From Planctomycetota bacterium (GTDB lineage Bacteria > Planctomycetota > Planctomycetia > Gemmatales > Gemmataceae): a stretch of DNA of 46,915 nucleotides. Both the position numbers and the translations under genes were made by a program. Below, piece by piece: positions 39,054-46,915 of this stretch (the stretch's first letter is position 1; each line of letters begins with the position of its first letter). Under the pieces are notes generated by a model. That model was not told where the DNA came from and ran no database searches. It worked only from the letters and a program-made list of their open reading frames with translations. The DNA lies in NCBI GenBank assembly GCA_016873225.1, contig VGXS01000032.1, positions 1 to 46,915 of the forward strand. Reading direction: 5' to 3'.

Positions 39054-40226
39054 ATGACGAGCTTCGCCCGCCTTTGGGGAGCGATATCCCTCGTCGTCGT
39101 TGCCGCTTGTGGTTGTCAGGTCGCGTCGCCACAACCCTCCATGCCGGCGGGGTTCGCCTCGAATGACCCACCCGTTTTCGTGCGCTGCTCTTATCCGGAC
39201 GAAAAGGAATCACCCGGCCTTGATGCGCGCTCGCTGCTGAACCTGATCTCAAGCCAGACTCCCGCCCTTGAGAGCGTCCGCGCCCTGGAAGGGGAGGCGG
39301 CGCTCAGGCGGCACAAGGCTTCCGTGTCCGGGGCCGGTTGGTTCAAGCATCTTTCCAGCGAGGAACGACTCTGGCTGGCCGGCGCGATGGCGCAGGATGC
39401 CCAGGCGGCCGTGAAGGCGGCTGATGCCATCTACAAGGCCCAGGCCGAGGCGAGCGAACTGCTGGTCGACCTGCGCGCCTCGCGTGAGGCGATGAAGCAT
39501 ATCGATGAATCGGAGGCCCGGCTGAAAAGGGTTCTCCTGCGCGCCGAGAACGCCCGCAAGGCAAGCGAGGCCGCGGCGCCGCTTGTGGAGGCGATCAAGG
39601 CCGACCTCGCCGGCCGGGAAACCGCGCGCGCCAAGCTCGCGGCACAGGAAGCCTCGGCGCTCGCCCGGATCAAGTACCTTGCCGGCATCGATCCGGCAGG
39701 CGACCTCCAGCTCGACCTTCCCGCGCTGGACCAATCCAAGTGGATCAATGGCGACATTTTCCCGGCTTCATGCGCGGAGCAGGCTTCATCGATTGGGCCG
39801 GGTGTCGCCGCTTCCGACTCCCTTGTCGCGACGCTTCGCGACTGCGTCGGATTGCTGGAGGGCAAGGCCCTCGTGGGCTCCAAGGCCCAATCCGAGAAGA
39901 AGGTCGACTTCCAAGGGGCGCTGAAACAGGCGATCGCGGGCCGCCGGGAACTGGATGCCAAGCTGCGGCTGGGAGCCGTGGAAGCCGCGGAATCCGTCAC
40001 CGCCAGCACCCGGCAGGCGGCGGCCGCCGCCAAGCTGCTCACGCTGGCGCAGGCCGCCACGAAGATGATCGACGACCGGGTGGAGATGAACGCGCCGGGA
40101 TTCGGAGCCAAGGAACTGTTCGAGACCGAGGGAGCCCTCGAGTTGGCCAGAACCGAGGAGCTGAAGGCCCGGCTGGCCAGGCACAAGGCCCACGCCAGGC
40201 TTTGGCTCCTGGTCGGTCAGCCCTGA
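39054..40226 (+). CDS. TolC-like outer-membrane lipoprotein
   Basis: A 390-aa predicted lipoprotein. I start at ATG 39054, preceded by GGAGG (39039-39043) and giving the signal MTSFARLWGAISLVVVAAC (lipobox, Cys19). In-frame starts upstream are unsupported. The body is almost all helix and coiled coil (ALEGEAALRRHKASVSGAGWF ... LARIKYLAGIDPAGDLQLDLP) and the IKYLAGIDPAGDLQL stretch is like the TolC family's outer-membrane-efflux helices. It is shorter than and diverged from TolC. A small hairpin (39019-39039) partly covers the ribosome-binding site. Its 3' end overlaps the convergent pseudouridine synthase by 10 nt. Confidence 0.75.
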   Translation: MTSFARLWGAISLVVVAACGCQVASPQPSMPAGFASNDPPVFVRCSYPDEKESPGLDARSLLNLISSQTPALESVRALEGEAALRRHKASVSGAGWFKHLSSEERLWLAGAMAQDAQAAVKAADAIYKAQAEASELLVDLRASREAMKHIDESEARLKRVLLRAENARKASEAAAPLVEAIKADLAGRETARAKLAAQEASALARIKYLAGIDPAGDLQLDLPALDQSKWINGDIFPASCAEQASSIGPGVAASDSLVATLRDCVGLLEGKALVGSKAQSEKKVDFQGALKQAIAGRRELDAKLRLGAVEAAESVTASTRQAAAAAKLLTLAQAATKMIDDRVEMNAPGFGAKELFETEGALELARTEELKARLARHKAHARLWLLVGQP

Positions 40227-40963
40227 TCGGCGACGCCAAAGCGGCCGAAACTTTCCTCGCGCCATTGTCCCGCTGCCAAGTCCCCCAACTCCAAGTCACC
40301 GACGGCCGTCCGCACCAACCGCTCCACCGGATGGCCGACGGACTCAAGCATGCGCCTCGCCTGCCTGTTGCGCCCCTCCGTGAGCACCAGTTCCAACAGG
40401 CTGAACCGGTCCCCGGCTTCCAGAAGCCGGGCTACCGCGGGTCGCGTGGGCCCATCATCCAGGACCAGTCCCGAGCCCAGCGCCTCGATCACCCCGGGGC
40501 CGACCCTCCCCTTCACGGTAAGCCTGTAGCGCTTCGGCACATGACGGGCCGGGTCGGTGAGGGCGTCGGCCAGGGCGCCCGATGTGGTGAGGAGAAGGAG
40601 GCCCTCGGAATCGGCGTCGAGCCTGCCTATGGCGACCAGTCGGGGAAGGCCTTGCGGCAGCAGGCTGAAAACATCGGGCCGGCCGCGCTCGTCCCGATGC
40701 GTCACGACAATGCCGACAGGCTTGTGGATGGAGATGAGCCTGTGCGACGCCGCCGCCGGCGCCCGGCCATCGAGGGTGACATCATCAACCGCGAGGTCGA
40801 TCCAGATAAACGGGTCGGTGCAAACCCGCCCATTGACCCGAACGCGACCCTCGCTGATCCAGAGTCGCCCCTCGCCCCGCGACCCCCATCCGAGCTTGCT
40901 CATGGCCCGGTGAAGCTGGACCCGCCTTCCCGGCCCCGCGCCATGCCTCCGCCTGTCACGCAT
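40217..40963 (-). CDS. RsuA/RluB-family rRNA pseudouridine synthase
   Basis: A 248-aa enzyme with an N-terminal S4 domain (LHRAMSKLGWGSRGEGRLWISEGRVRVNGRV) and a catalytic domain carrying VAIGRLDADSEGLLLLT (the GRLD motif with catalytic Asp), ISIHKPVGIVVTHRDERGRP, and LTEGRNRQARRMLESVGHPVERLVR. This is the RsuA/RluB/E/F group that modifies rRNA; RluB-like (23S) or RsuA-like (16S) cannot be told apart here. The start at 40963 follows AAGGA at good distance. The tail overlaps the TolC-like gene by 10 nt. Confidence 0.94.
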   Translation of the reverse strand: MRDRRRHGAGPGRRVQLHRAMSKLGWGSRGEGRLWISEGRVRVNGRVCTDPFIWIDLAVDDVTLDGRAPAAASHRLISIHKPVGIVVTHRDERGRPDVFSLLPQGLPRLVAIGRLDADSEGLLLLTTSGALADALTDPARHVPKRYRLTVKGRVGPGVIEALGSGLVLDDGPTRPAVARLLEAGDRFSLLELVLTEGRNRQARRMLESVGHPVERLVRTAVGDLELGDLAAGQWREESFGRFGVADQG

Positions 40964-41031
40964 CAGAAATCCTTGATAACATAATTGGACCATTCCTTGT
41001 CTTGTCACAAATCCTGTTTTCTGGTGGTTCC

Positions 41032-42027
41032 ATGTCGATTCATGTTTCCTGCGCGGGTTGCCTGAAGCAATTGAAATTGCCCGACAACGCCACGGGGCGC
41101 AAGGTGCGCTGCCCCATGTGCCAGACAACCTTCGTCGCCAAGCCAGTGGAGGAGATCGAGGTGCTGGAACTGGTGGAACCCGCTCCCGCCAAACCCGCTC
41201 CGCCACCGGTGCCCCGCCCTTCGGCCACGATCGCCACGCCGACCCGGCCGTCGGTGCCTCCTCCCAGGCCCCCCGAGGCTTCCCCCGCGGAAAGCTTCGA
41301 CGGACTTACGGCGGATGAGGAGCCATCGGTGGTTCCGGGAGGGAACCGGGCCGGATGGCGCAAGGTTCATTCCGGCCTCGGGCTCATCCTCCTTTCGATC
41401 GTCCTGGCGATTGGCGCCGCCCTGGCCCTCATCGGCGTCTCATTGCTCCTGGCCATGACCGGCCTCGCGGCGGCGCAGGCGAATGCCGGTTTCAACCGGG
41501 GTGGCGCCAACCCGATAGGCATGGGCCCTATGAACCGCGAAGGCATGGCGGCGCTGGCCGGAGCCACGATGCTGGTTCCCCTTTTGGCTGTCGGAGTGGG
41601 CGTTTCGGTGCTGGCGACCTTTCTTGTCGGACACGCGTTCTGCATGCTCGTGCCGGCGGCCAAGGGAAACGGGGGCTTCGCGCGCGGCCTGTCCGTGGCG
41701 GCATTCTGCACATTCGCCAGTGTCACCGGATCGTGGGTGGGCACGATCCTCCACTATTTTTATCTGTGGAGCGTCTGCCATGCCCTCAAAAAGCCCTCCA
41801 TGGCGCGGAATGTGTCCAATTTCATGTGGGCCCATGTCATATTGGTCTGCGGGATGTTCCTCGGGTTCCTCACCGGAGTCATTCTCGGCACGCTCGGCCT
41901 CACCGTGGTCGCGGGTTTTCTCCTCGTCGGCGTCATGATGATGGCGGGAGCCGGATCCCTCGCCTTGTTCATCTGGTACATCGTGCTGCTGATCCAGGTT
42001 CGGGCCGCGATCGAACCGTTGATCTGA
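41032..42027 (+). CDS. Zinc-ribbon membrane protein
   Basis: A 331-aa protein with an N-terminal C4 zinc ribbon (SCAGCLKQLKLPDNATGRKVRCPMCQTTF), a Pro-rich linker (PAKPAPPPVPRPSATIATPT) and four or five transmembrane helices after residue 120 (LGLILLSIVLAIGAALALIGVSLLLAMTGL and others). Such ribbon-linker-membrane proteins are common in planctomycetes; function unknown. The ATG at 41032 is the likely start (an ATG-lacking in-frame extension begins at 41002). It ends 13 nt before the stop of the convergent kinase. Confidence 0.85.
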   Translation: MSIHVSCAGCLKQLKLPDNATGRKVRCPMCQTTFVAKPVEEIEVLELVEPAPAKPAPPPVPRPSATIATPTRPSVPPPRPPEASPAESFDGLTADEEPSVVPGGNRAGWRKVHSGLGLILLSIVLAIGAALALIGVSLLLAMTGLAAAQANAGFNRGGANPIGMGPMNREGMAALAGATMLVPLLAVGVGVSVLATFLVGHAFCMLVPAAKGNGGFARGLSVAAFCTFASVTGSWVGTILHYFYLWSVCHALKKPSMARNVSNFMWAHVILVCGMFLGFLTGVILGTLGLTVVAGFLLVGVMMMAGAGSLALFIWYIVLLIQVRAAIEPLI

Positions 42028-42040
42028 CCCGGGGATTCCA

Positions 42041-43276
42041 TCATCGGATCAGCAGGATGGCCGCGGCGGCCAGCAACACGGCAATAACCAGCGCCGCTCC
42101 CGCGGCCAAGGTCGCCACTGGAACCGGGGGCCGACCGGGCGTTTCCACCGGCGGTTTGTCATCGGCATCCTCCGGCTCCGACCTTGGCTGAGGTCTCGAA
42201 CCATCAAGGCACAAGTCGCGGAACTCCGGAACATGGGACAGCGCCTTGAAAGGCCCGCTCTTGAGCCTTGATCCAGCCACATTCGCGGCGTCACCAAGCA
42301 ATCCCTCCTTGAGCGATCGGCGCACCCCGCGGCGGGTTCCCTTCACCAACCTCTCCTTTCCGGCGTCGTCGGTGTAACGCAGGTACCAGATCTCCGGTTC
42401 TCCCGATGCCACCACCGGCCGCTCGGACGACCGGGTGCTTCTTCCGAGAAGATCCTCGACGAACTCCCGGCAGGTGGACGGCCTCAGGGCGGGGTCGCCC
42501 CGCATGGCCCTTCGCACGGCCCAGTCGACGCGCTCGCCGATTCCGGGGTCGCGTTCACGCGGAGAGGGAAAATCATCGTGTACTTTCTTCATCCATGCGT
42601 CCAACGGGCATAGGCCGTGGAAAGGGGCTTCCCCAAGCAGGATGGCGTAAAGCGTCGCGGCAAGGCCGTAGATGTCGGTGCGGGTGTCCACGAAGCGGGC
42701 GTTTCGAAACTGCTCAGGCGCCATGTACTGCATCGTGCCAAGGCCTCGCCCGGTGCGCGTCAGGTTGAGGTCGGTCGCCAGATCCTTCACCAGGCCCATG
42801 TCGGTAAGCTTGGCTGTTCCGTCAGGCGTCACGATGATGTTGTCGGGTTTCACATCCCGGTGAACGATTCCATTCTTGTGGGCCCTGTGAAGCCCCTGGG
42901 CGACCTGCGAGACGATTCGGACGGCCTCGGATTCGGGGAACGGACCCCGCGTGTCCACAAGTCGGCTCAGCGTCATTCCCTCCACGAATTCCATGACGAG
43001 GTAGGGAATGCCGTCAATGGCTCCGAAGTCCAGGGCCCTGACGAGGTTCGGATGGTCCACCATGCTCGCCGTTCGGAACTCCTGCTCGAAACGCTTAAGG
43101 AGGACGGGATTCATCCGGCTCTTTTCACGAAGGACCTTGATGGCAACATCCTGTTGCGAACCCGGGGATCGGGCCCGGTAAACGATGCCCATGCCGCCCT
43201 CGGCGACCTTTGCCAGAAGCTCATAAGCGCCCAAGCGACGGGGCAGTTCGTCCTCAAGGGAAGTGGGATTCGCCAT
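42041..43276 (-). CDS. Transmembrane Ser/Thr protein kinase
   Basis: A 411-aa Hanks-type kinase. The Gly loop is AEGGMGIVYRA, the ATP lysine is in DVAIKVL (K47), the catalytic loop is IVHRDVKPDNIIV (139-147), the magnesium site is TDMGLVKDL (DMG instead of DFG, frequent in this phylum), and the activation segment is GTMQYMAPEQFRNARFVDTRTDIYGLAATLYAIL. A ~100-aa linker and one C-terminal TM helix (VPVATLAAGAALVIAVLLAAAAILLI) follow; nothing sensor-like lies outside. It diverges from the coiled-coil gene at 43518. Autophosphorylation and targets are unknown. Confidence 0.95.
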   Translation of the reverse strand: MANPTSLEDELPRRLGAYELLAKVAEGGMGIVYRARSPGSQQDVAIKVLREKSRMNPVLLKRFEQEFRTASMVDHPNLVRALDFGAIDGIPYLVMEFVEGMTLSRLVDTRGPFPESEAVRIVSQVAQGLHRAHKNGIVHRDVKPDNIIVTPDGTAKLTDMGLVKDLATDLNLTRTGRGLGTMQYMAPEQFRNARFVDTRTDIYGLAATLYAILLGEAPFHGLCPLDAWMKKVHDDFPSPRERDPGIGERVDWAVRRAMRGDPALRPSTCREFVEDLLGRSTRSSERPVVASGEPEIWYLRYTDDAGKERLVKGTRRGVRRSLKEGLLGDAANVAGSRLKSGPFKALSHVPEFRDLCLDGSRPQPRSEPEDADDKPPVETPGRPPVPVATLAAGAALVIAVLLAAAAILLIR

Positions 43277-43517
43277 GATCCAATCCTAACATCACCGGCG
43301 GCGCGACCGGCACAACCGGGTTGCGCCTTGGGGTCGGAACAGTCGGTGAAGCCGCCCAAGGCGTCAAAATCCTTATCTCCGTTGGTAAAATGCGCATATG
43401 ATACAGTCGGCGATACGAGGACCTGATGGAATTTCCGGCCCCGTGCCGATCCTTGTGTCACATTAGCTTGCAGACATTGCCGGTCGTCATTCTTTCGCGG
43501 AAGGGGATGTTGCATCC

Positions 43518-44780
43518 ATGAGCTTGCTTGGCAAGGTCCTGGCGATTCTCAACCTCCTGACGCTCCTGGCCGCGGGAGTCTTGGGGGCGATGGTTTACGC
43601 CCAGCGCCAAAACTGGACCCACACGATATTCCTGGCCAACCTTTACCTTGAAGGGTTGCCGGTGGATGCCAACGAGACCGACAGGTCGGGATCTCCCATC
43701 GCTTCCCGCATGGGACCTGCCACCCTGATGGCGATGTTCGGCACCGCCGACACCCCCTCCACCCAGGAAGGGTTCGTCAAGGCGATGGCTAGCGACCTGA
43801 TCAAGCGGATCAAGGACGAGGCCGACCCCGTCAAGCAGATGGCCCTCGTCAGGGTATATGCCCAGCCCCTTGTGAACGAACCGGGCGAATGGGAGGACTT
43901 CATCGCGATGATGAACGCCTCCGACACCAGGTCTGCCGCCCTGTTGGCCCTTGGATATGTCTGCACGCCCGTCTTCTCTGAACATTCACTCCCCACGGCC
44001 TTCATCAAGAAGGATCGTGTGATTGACCTGATGGGCTCCGACGAGTCGTCTTCGTCAAAGGCCCCGGGAGACTACATACCCGGCGACATGCTGCTGGCGG
44101 ACAACGCGGTTTTCGAGAAGCTGTCCAAGAAGGGAAGTCCCGCGGAAATCGCGACCTGGGCCATGCTGGCCAAGCTCGACCTGATGTTTGACAGCGCCGG
44201 TGTCAGCCTGGTTGGCGCCGAGGACAAGCAGGCGCAAATGCCGGGCGCCGATGGCACCGCCGTTCCCCTGGATCCGCGGACCCGCAAGCTGGCCACGGCC
44301 CGGCTTCTCACAACCCTGGGACTTGCGGGTAACCAGGCGACCGACCAGGTGGCGAAACTCGTCACCGTCGTGGGGCCCAGGGCCTTCCTCAACGCGATGG
44401 AGAATGAGGCGGGTGACCTTCGGGCCCTCAACACGGAAATCGAGTTCCGGCTGAAGCAGTCGATGGAACGGTTCGTTGCCCGTTACGGGCAGGCCATCGA
44501 CACCATCAAGTCCCTGGACATCGAGCACAGGCGGCTCATGTCGGAATTGGACGAGATCAAGAAACTCCTGGACATGCAACCCATGCTCCTTGAGGAACGC
44601 AAGAAGAACCTCGAACGGCTCGAGGCCGACCTCAAGAAAAAGCGCGGCGACTCCGACAGCCTGTTCCAATCACTCCAAACCGGGGCACGTTCCCTCTACC
44701 AGAAGAGGCGGGAACTCCAAGGCCTGGTCGATCAGGTCGGCCAACTTGAAAAACGCGCCCGACAACTCGAACTTCGCTGA
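43518..44780 (+). CDS. Single-TM coiled-coil membrane protein (1 of a series)
   Basis: A 420-aa membrane-anchored protein. The N terminus MSLLGKVLAILNLLTLLAAG is a signal anchor. A middle soluble domain contains short helical repeats (ADPVKQMALVRVYAQPLVNE). The last ~100 residues are a long coiled coil (SLDIEHRRLMSELDEIKKLLDMQ ... KRRELQGLVDQVGQLEKRARQL). No recognised domain. The gene diverges from the kinase gene and heads a run of similar proteins, with 21 nt to the next. A structural or cell-envelope role is a guess. Confidence 0.85.
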   Translation: MSLLGKVLAILNLLTLLAAGVLGAMVYAQRQNWTHTIFLANLYLEGLPVDANETDRSGSPIASRMGPATLMAMFGTADTPSTQEGFVKAMASDLIKRIKDEADPVKQMALVRVYAQPLVNEPGEWEDFIAMMNASDTRSAALLALGYVCTPVFSEHSLPTAFIKKDRVIDLMGSDESSSSKAPGDYIPGDMLLADNAVFEKLSKKGSPAEIATWAMLAKLDLMFDSAGVSLVGAEDKQAQMPGADGTAVPLDPRTRKLATARLLTTLGLAGNQATDQVAKLVTVVGPRAFLNAMENEAGDLRALNTEIEFRLKQSMERFVARYGQAIDTIKSLDIEHRRLMSELDEIKKLLDMQPMLLEERKKNLERLEADLKKKRGDSDSLFQSLQTGARSLYQKRRELQGLVDQVGQLEKRARQLELR

Positions 44781-44801
44781 GTGGCCCACGGGAGACAATC
44801 C

Positions 44802-45506
44802 ATGACCTGGCTCGGCAAGATGATCGTCGTCTGCCATACCCTGCTCTGCCTCATGTTCGCCACCGCTGGCGTGGTGCTCAATAGCACCAGGCCCCCTTAT
44901 GCCGACCAGGCCAAGCAGAAGGCCGAGGAAGTGGCATTCATGCGGAAGTCGTTGCGGCTTGACGATTCCTTCAGCAGGCTCATCCGGGTTCGGGTCGCGA
45001 TGGCCTCGCTTGAAAACGACTGGATCCTCGCTGAAAAGGTGTACGCCGAGCGCGAAAAGGAAGTGGTGGAGGCCACGCTACCCAACACGATCGGCGAAGT
45101 GGATCGCGACCCCAACACAAGTCTCCCTTTGCCGGATCCGACCCAGCGTTTTGTTCCCATGTTCAAGAAAATCAACCTGCTGGGGCAAAAGACATATAAG
45201 GAAAAAATGATTCCTGATGCCGGCTTGGCCGTGGAGAACGCCCAGAAGGAATTTCAGGAACGGAAAAAGGAAGCCATTGCCATGACGGAAAAAGCCTCGG
45301 GCACCGACGGAAAAGGCGGGGTGACCAGCGATATCATCATCGAGGATGAGAAAATCGAACAAATGAAGGTTGAACGGAATGTCTACGAGGCCGATGTCGC
45401 CATCACCACGCAGGACATCGACCGCATGAAGGCCCGCCTGGCCAGGGTTTTGGCATACTTGCAAAACCTGGAGAAGTATCTCCAGGTCCCCTCCCTCACG
45501 AATTAA
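44802..45506 (+). CDS. Single-TM coiled-coil membrane protein (2 of a series)
   Basis: A 234-aa protein starting at ATG 44802 with GGGAG 8 nt upstream. An N-terminal anchor (MTWLGKMIVVCHTLLCLMFA) resembles those of its neighbours. The rest is helical and charged (AEKVYAEREKEVVEATLPN, DEKIEQMKVERNVYEADVAITTQDIDRMKARLARV), consistent with a coiled coil. A short low-complexity loop includes GTDGKGGV. Function unknown. It follows the first coiled-coil gene by 21 nt and is followed by a 146-nt spacer with its own promoter-like element. Confidence 0.83.
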   Translation: MTWLGKMIVVCHTLLCLMFATAGVVLNSTRPPYADQAKQKAEEVAFMRKSLRLDDSFSRLIRVRVAMASLENDWILAEKVYAEREKEVVEATLPNTIGEVDRDPNTSLPLPDPTQRFVPMFKKINLLGQKTYKEKMIPDAGLAVENAQKEFQERKKEAIAMTEKASGTDGKGGVTSDIIIEDEKIEQMKVERNVYEADVAITTQDIDRMKARLARVLAYLQNLEKYLQVPSLTN

Positions 45507-45537
45507 CCGCATCGGCTCCCGTGGCCATAAGATACAC

Positions 45538-45599
45538 TTGACAGGCGCACGCGATTGCGGGCATAGCCTAGCTATTGGGTGCGCGCTCCGCGTGCGCCC
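45538..45599 (+). promoter_or_regulatory. Promoter-like box and leader hairpin before the third coiled-coil gene
   Basis: A perfect TTGACA (45538-45543) is followed, at 18-bp spacing, by a weak -10 (CATAGC, 3/6). Downstream is a 10-bp hairpin: GGGTGCGCGC 45577-45586 with GCGTGCGCCC 45590-45599 (loop TCC, two G-U pairs). It could be a terminator remnant or leader structure for the gene at 45653. Confidence 0.35.
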
Positions 45600-45652
45600 C
45601 CGTGCCCCCGTGGAAGGGGAAAGCGGGTGCGGGCCGGCCCGGGGATTCGATC

Positions 45653-46600
45653 ATGACGACCTTCGGCAAGATTCTGGCGTTTCTCACGCTCCTCATGAGC
45701 GGCGCCCTGGGATTCATGGCCCTTTCGCTCCACGCCCTGTCCACCCAGCGCAACGAGGAGTTGCGCGTGGCCCGCAAGACATTCGAGGCCAACCAGGCGA
45801 ATGTGGTCGCCTATCTCAAGGAAAAGGAAGCCTTCTCCCAGGAGAGGAGCACGCTCGAACGCGACCGCACCGACCTCAAGACCAAGATGGAAAAGATGGA
45901 CTTCATCCAGCGCAACGCCACCGATGAAGTGACCAAGCTGCAGTCGCTGCTACGCCTCACATCCGACAAGGTCCAGACCCTCACGGCGGAGAACATGAGG
46001 CTGTCGAAGGACAATGGCGACCTCAAGAAAACCAAGGACGCCACCTTGATGGAGAAAAACTCGGAGACCAATTCCAAGACGATCGCCGAGAAGGACTCGG
46101 CGACCCGCTCCAGCGAGCTTGAGAAGGTGCGCGCCGACCTCGAGGACGCGATCAAGTCGAGGCAGGAGATGTTCAACGAGCGAACCAAGATGTTCGAGGA
46201 GAAGACCCAAGCCGTGATCCAGTTGACGGCCCTCAAGAACCGGACAGGCGACATGGAACGGGAACTCAAGCGCCTCACCCTGGAAAACAAGAAGCTCAAG
46301 GAAACCGGCACGATCGAGAAGGCCCCGACGGGTATCGCGGGCAAGCGCAATCCGCCGACGGCCCCCCTTGAAGGCAAGGTGCTGCGCGCCGACGCGAGCG
46401 GCCTGGTGCAGGTTTCCATCGGCAGCGACTTCGGCCTGGAACGGGGCCATACCCTTGAATTGTTCCGCTTGAACCCAGCCAAGTACATCGGCATCGTCAA
46501 GATCATCGAGGTCAACGCCAAGGACGCGGTGGCCCAACCTGTCGGCACCCTCAACGACCGCCCGATGGCCGGGGATTCGGTCGCCAGCCAGATCAAGTGA
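45653..46600 (+). CDS. Single-TM coiled-coil protein with C-terminal beta domain (3 of a series)
   Basis: A 315-aa protein starting at ATG 45653. An N-terminal anchor MTTFGKILAFLTLLMSGALG matches the pattern of the two upstream genes. Residues ~45-240 are a very long coiled coil (ERSTLERDRTDLKTKMEKMD, KLQSLLRLTSDKVQTL, KRLTLENKKLKETG). A C-terminal ~80-residue beta-rich domain (EGKVLRADASGLVQVSIGSDFGLERGHTLELFRLNPAKYIGIVKII) resembles small barrel domains of planctomycete membrane proteins. Function unknown. Followed at 43 nt by the partial gene. Confidence 0.85.
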   Translation: MTTFGKILAFLTLLMSGALGFMALSLHALSTQRNEELRVARKTFEANQANVVAYLKEKEAFSQERSTLERDRTDLKTKMEKMDFIQRNATDEVTKLQSLLRLTSDKVQTLTAENMRLSKDNGDLKKTKDATLMEKNSETNSKTIAEKDSATRSSELEKVRADLEDAIKSRQEMFNERTKMFEEKTQAVIQLTALKNRTGDMERELKRLTLENKKLKETGTIEKAPTGIAGKRNPPTAPLEGKVLRADASGLVQVSIGSDFGLERGHTLELFRLNPAKYIGIVKIIEVNAKDAVAQPVGTLNDRPMAGDSVASQIK

Positions 46601-46643
46601 ACCGGCGGCCGGGATTTCCCGGCCAAACAGCGGAGTTCGACTC

Positions 46644-46915
46644 ATGGCCAAGAAGCGATCCGGTGACAACCAGCCTGTTTCGGATGTCTATGTGGGGCTG
46701 CTGGCGATTTCCCTGCTGGCCCAAATTGTTGGCATTGTTTTCCTGGTTCTTGACTATCAAGCCATGAAGGCCTCCCCGCTGCCCAAGCTTGAGAAGTTCA
46801 CATGGAGTCCGGTGGCCGCCCCCGCTCCCGGCGGCGTGGGTATGCCCGCTGGACCCGGCGATGGTGGCGCTGCGCCACCCGGTGGCGTGGTTCCACCAGG
46901 GGGCGCCGCTCCCGG
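46644..46915 (+). CDS. Membrane protein with Pro/Gly-rich tail, truncated by the window end
   Basis: The first 90 residues of a protein with a start at ATG 46644 (GGAG nearby). One TM helix (VYVGLLAISLLAQIVGIVFLV) is followed by a Pro/Gly/Ala-rich, low-complexity tail (AAPAPGGVGMPAGPGDGGAA). It continues beyond 46915. It belongs to the coiled-coil run and shares its membrane-anchored style but not the coiled coil. Identity unknown. Confidence 0.75.
   Translation, partial: MAKKRSGDNQPVSDVYVGLLAISLLAQIVGIVFLVLDYQAMKASPLPKLEKFTWSPVAAPAPGGVGMPAGPGDGGAAPPGGVVPPGGAAP

Noticed and set aside
1..46915. tRNA, CRISPR array, IS element or prophage
   Set aside because: No cloverleaf with anticodon, no evenly spaced direct repeats, no transposase or integrase were recognised.

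Overview
The window is about 46.9 kb of GC-rich (roughly two-thirds G+C by eye) bacterial chromosome. It most likely comes from a planctomycete. The pointers are a DUF1559 pilin-like protein followed by a small regulatory-like lipoprotein, an FGly sulfatase, a transmembrane Ser/Thr kinase with a DMG instead of DFG motif, HEAT-repeat and coiled-coil membrane proteins, and many small planctomycete-style hypotheticals. I cannot place it to genus. No tRNA, rRNA, CRISPR array, insertion sequence or prophage was found.

Layout. (1) 54-3039 (-): a four-gene run of DUF1559 pilin-like protein, lipoprotein, ArsI/CadI-type C-As lyase with the His/His/Glu and CysCys signature, and a 326-aa orphan. It diverges from an ArsR-type regulator (3186). 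(2) 3600-6544 (+): sulfatase and class C beta-lactamase-like serine hydrolase, translationally coupled. (3) 6586-10804 (+): information-processing block of SRP RNA, dnaX, recR and rpoN. The dnaX gene carries a three-part -1 frameshift signal very like that of E. coli dnaX. (4) 10806-12788 (+): a clearly lower-GC gene for a PD-(D/E)XK nuclease plus DUF2075 helicase, probably acquired and a defence candidate, followed by a multi-stem inverted-repeat element. (5) 13116-24437: HEAT protein, two GT39-like membrane glycosyltransferases, cupin, PPP-like phosphatase, methyltransferase, plsC, cmk, rimI and a MazG-like pyrophosphohydrolase. (6) 24466-28008 (-): a tightly overlapping operon of RluA-like pseudouridine synthase, the two halves of D-glutamate cyclase as separate genes (DUF4392, DUF1445), and an epimerase-like protein. 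(7) 28069-31349 (+): beta-CASP metallo-beta-lactamase nuclease, histidine phosphatase, fatty acid desaturase. (8) 32622-38907 (+): a five-gene cluster of MoxR-type AAA+ ATPase, orphan, HExxH-vWA fusion, orphan and AMP-forming ligase-like enzyme. (9) 39054-46915: TolC-like lipoprotein, RsuA-type pseudouridine synthase, zinc-ribbon membrane protein, Ser/Thr kinase, and a series of single-TM coiled-coil proteins running off the end.

The two most noteworthy items are the MoxR/vWA/AMP-ligase cluster and the dnaX frameshift signal. The first looks like a variant of the NTPase-vWA ternary systems, with an added metallopeptidase-like domain and an adenylate-forming enzyme. The second would give a gamma-type clamp-loader subunit of about 437 residues alongside a tau of 593. 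The solitary nuclease-helicase next to rpoN is the best single-gene defence candidate.

Most gene products here are assigned from motifs read by eye. No database search was possible, so names of orphan genes and all system-level roles are inference.
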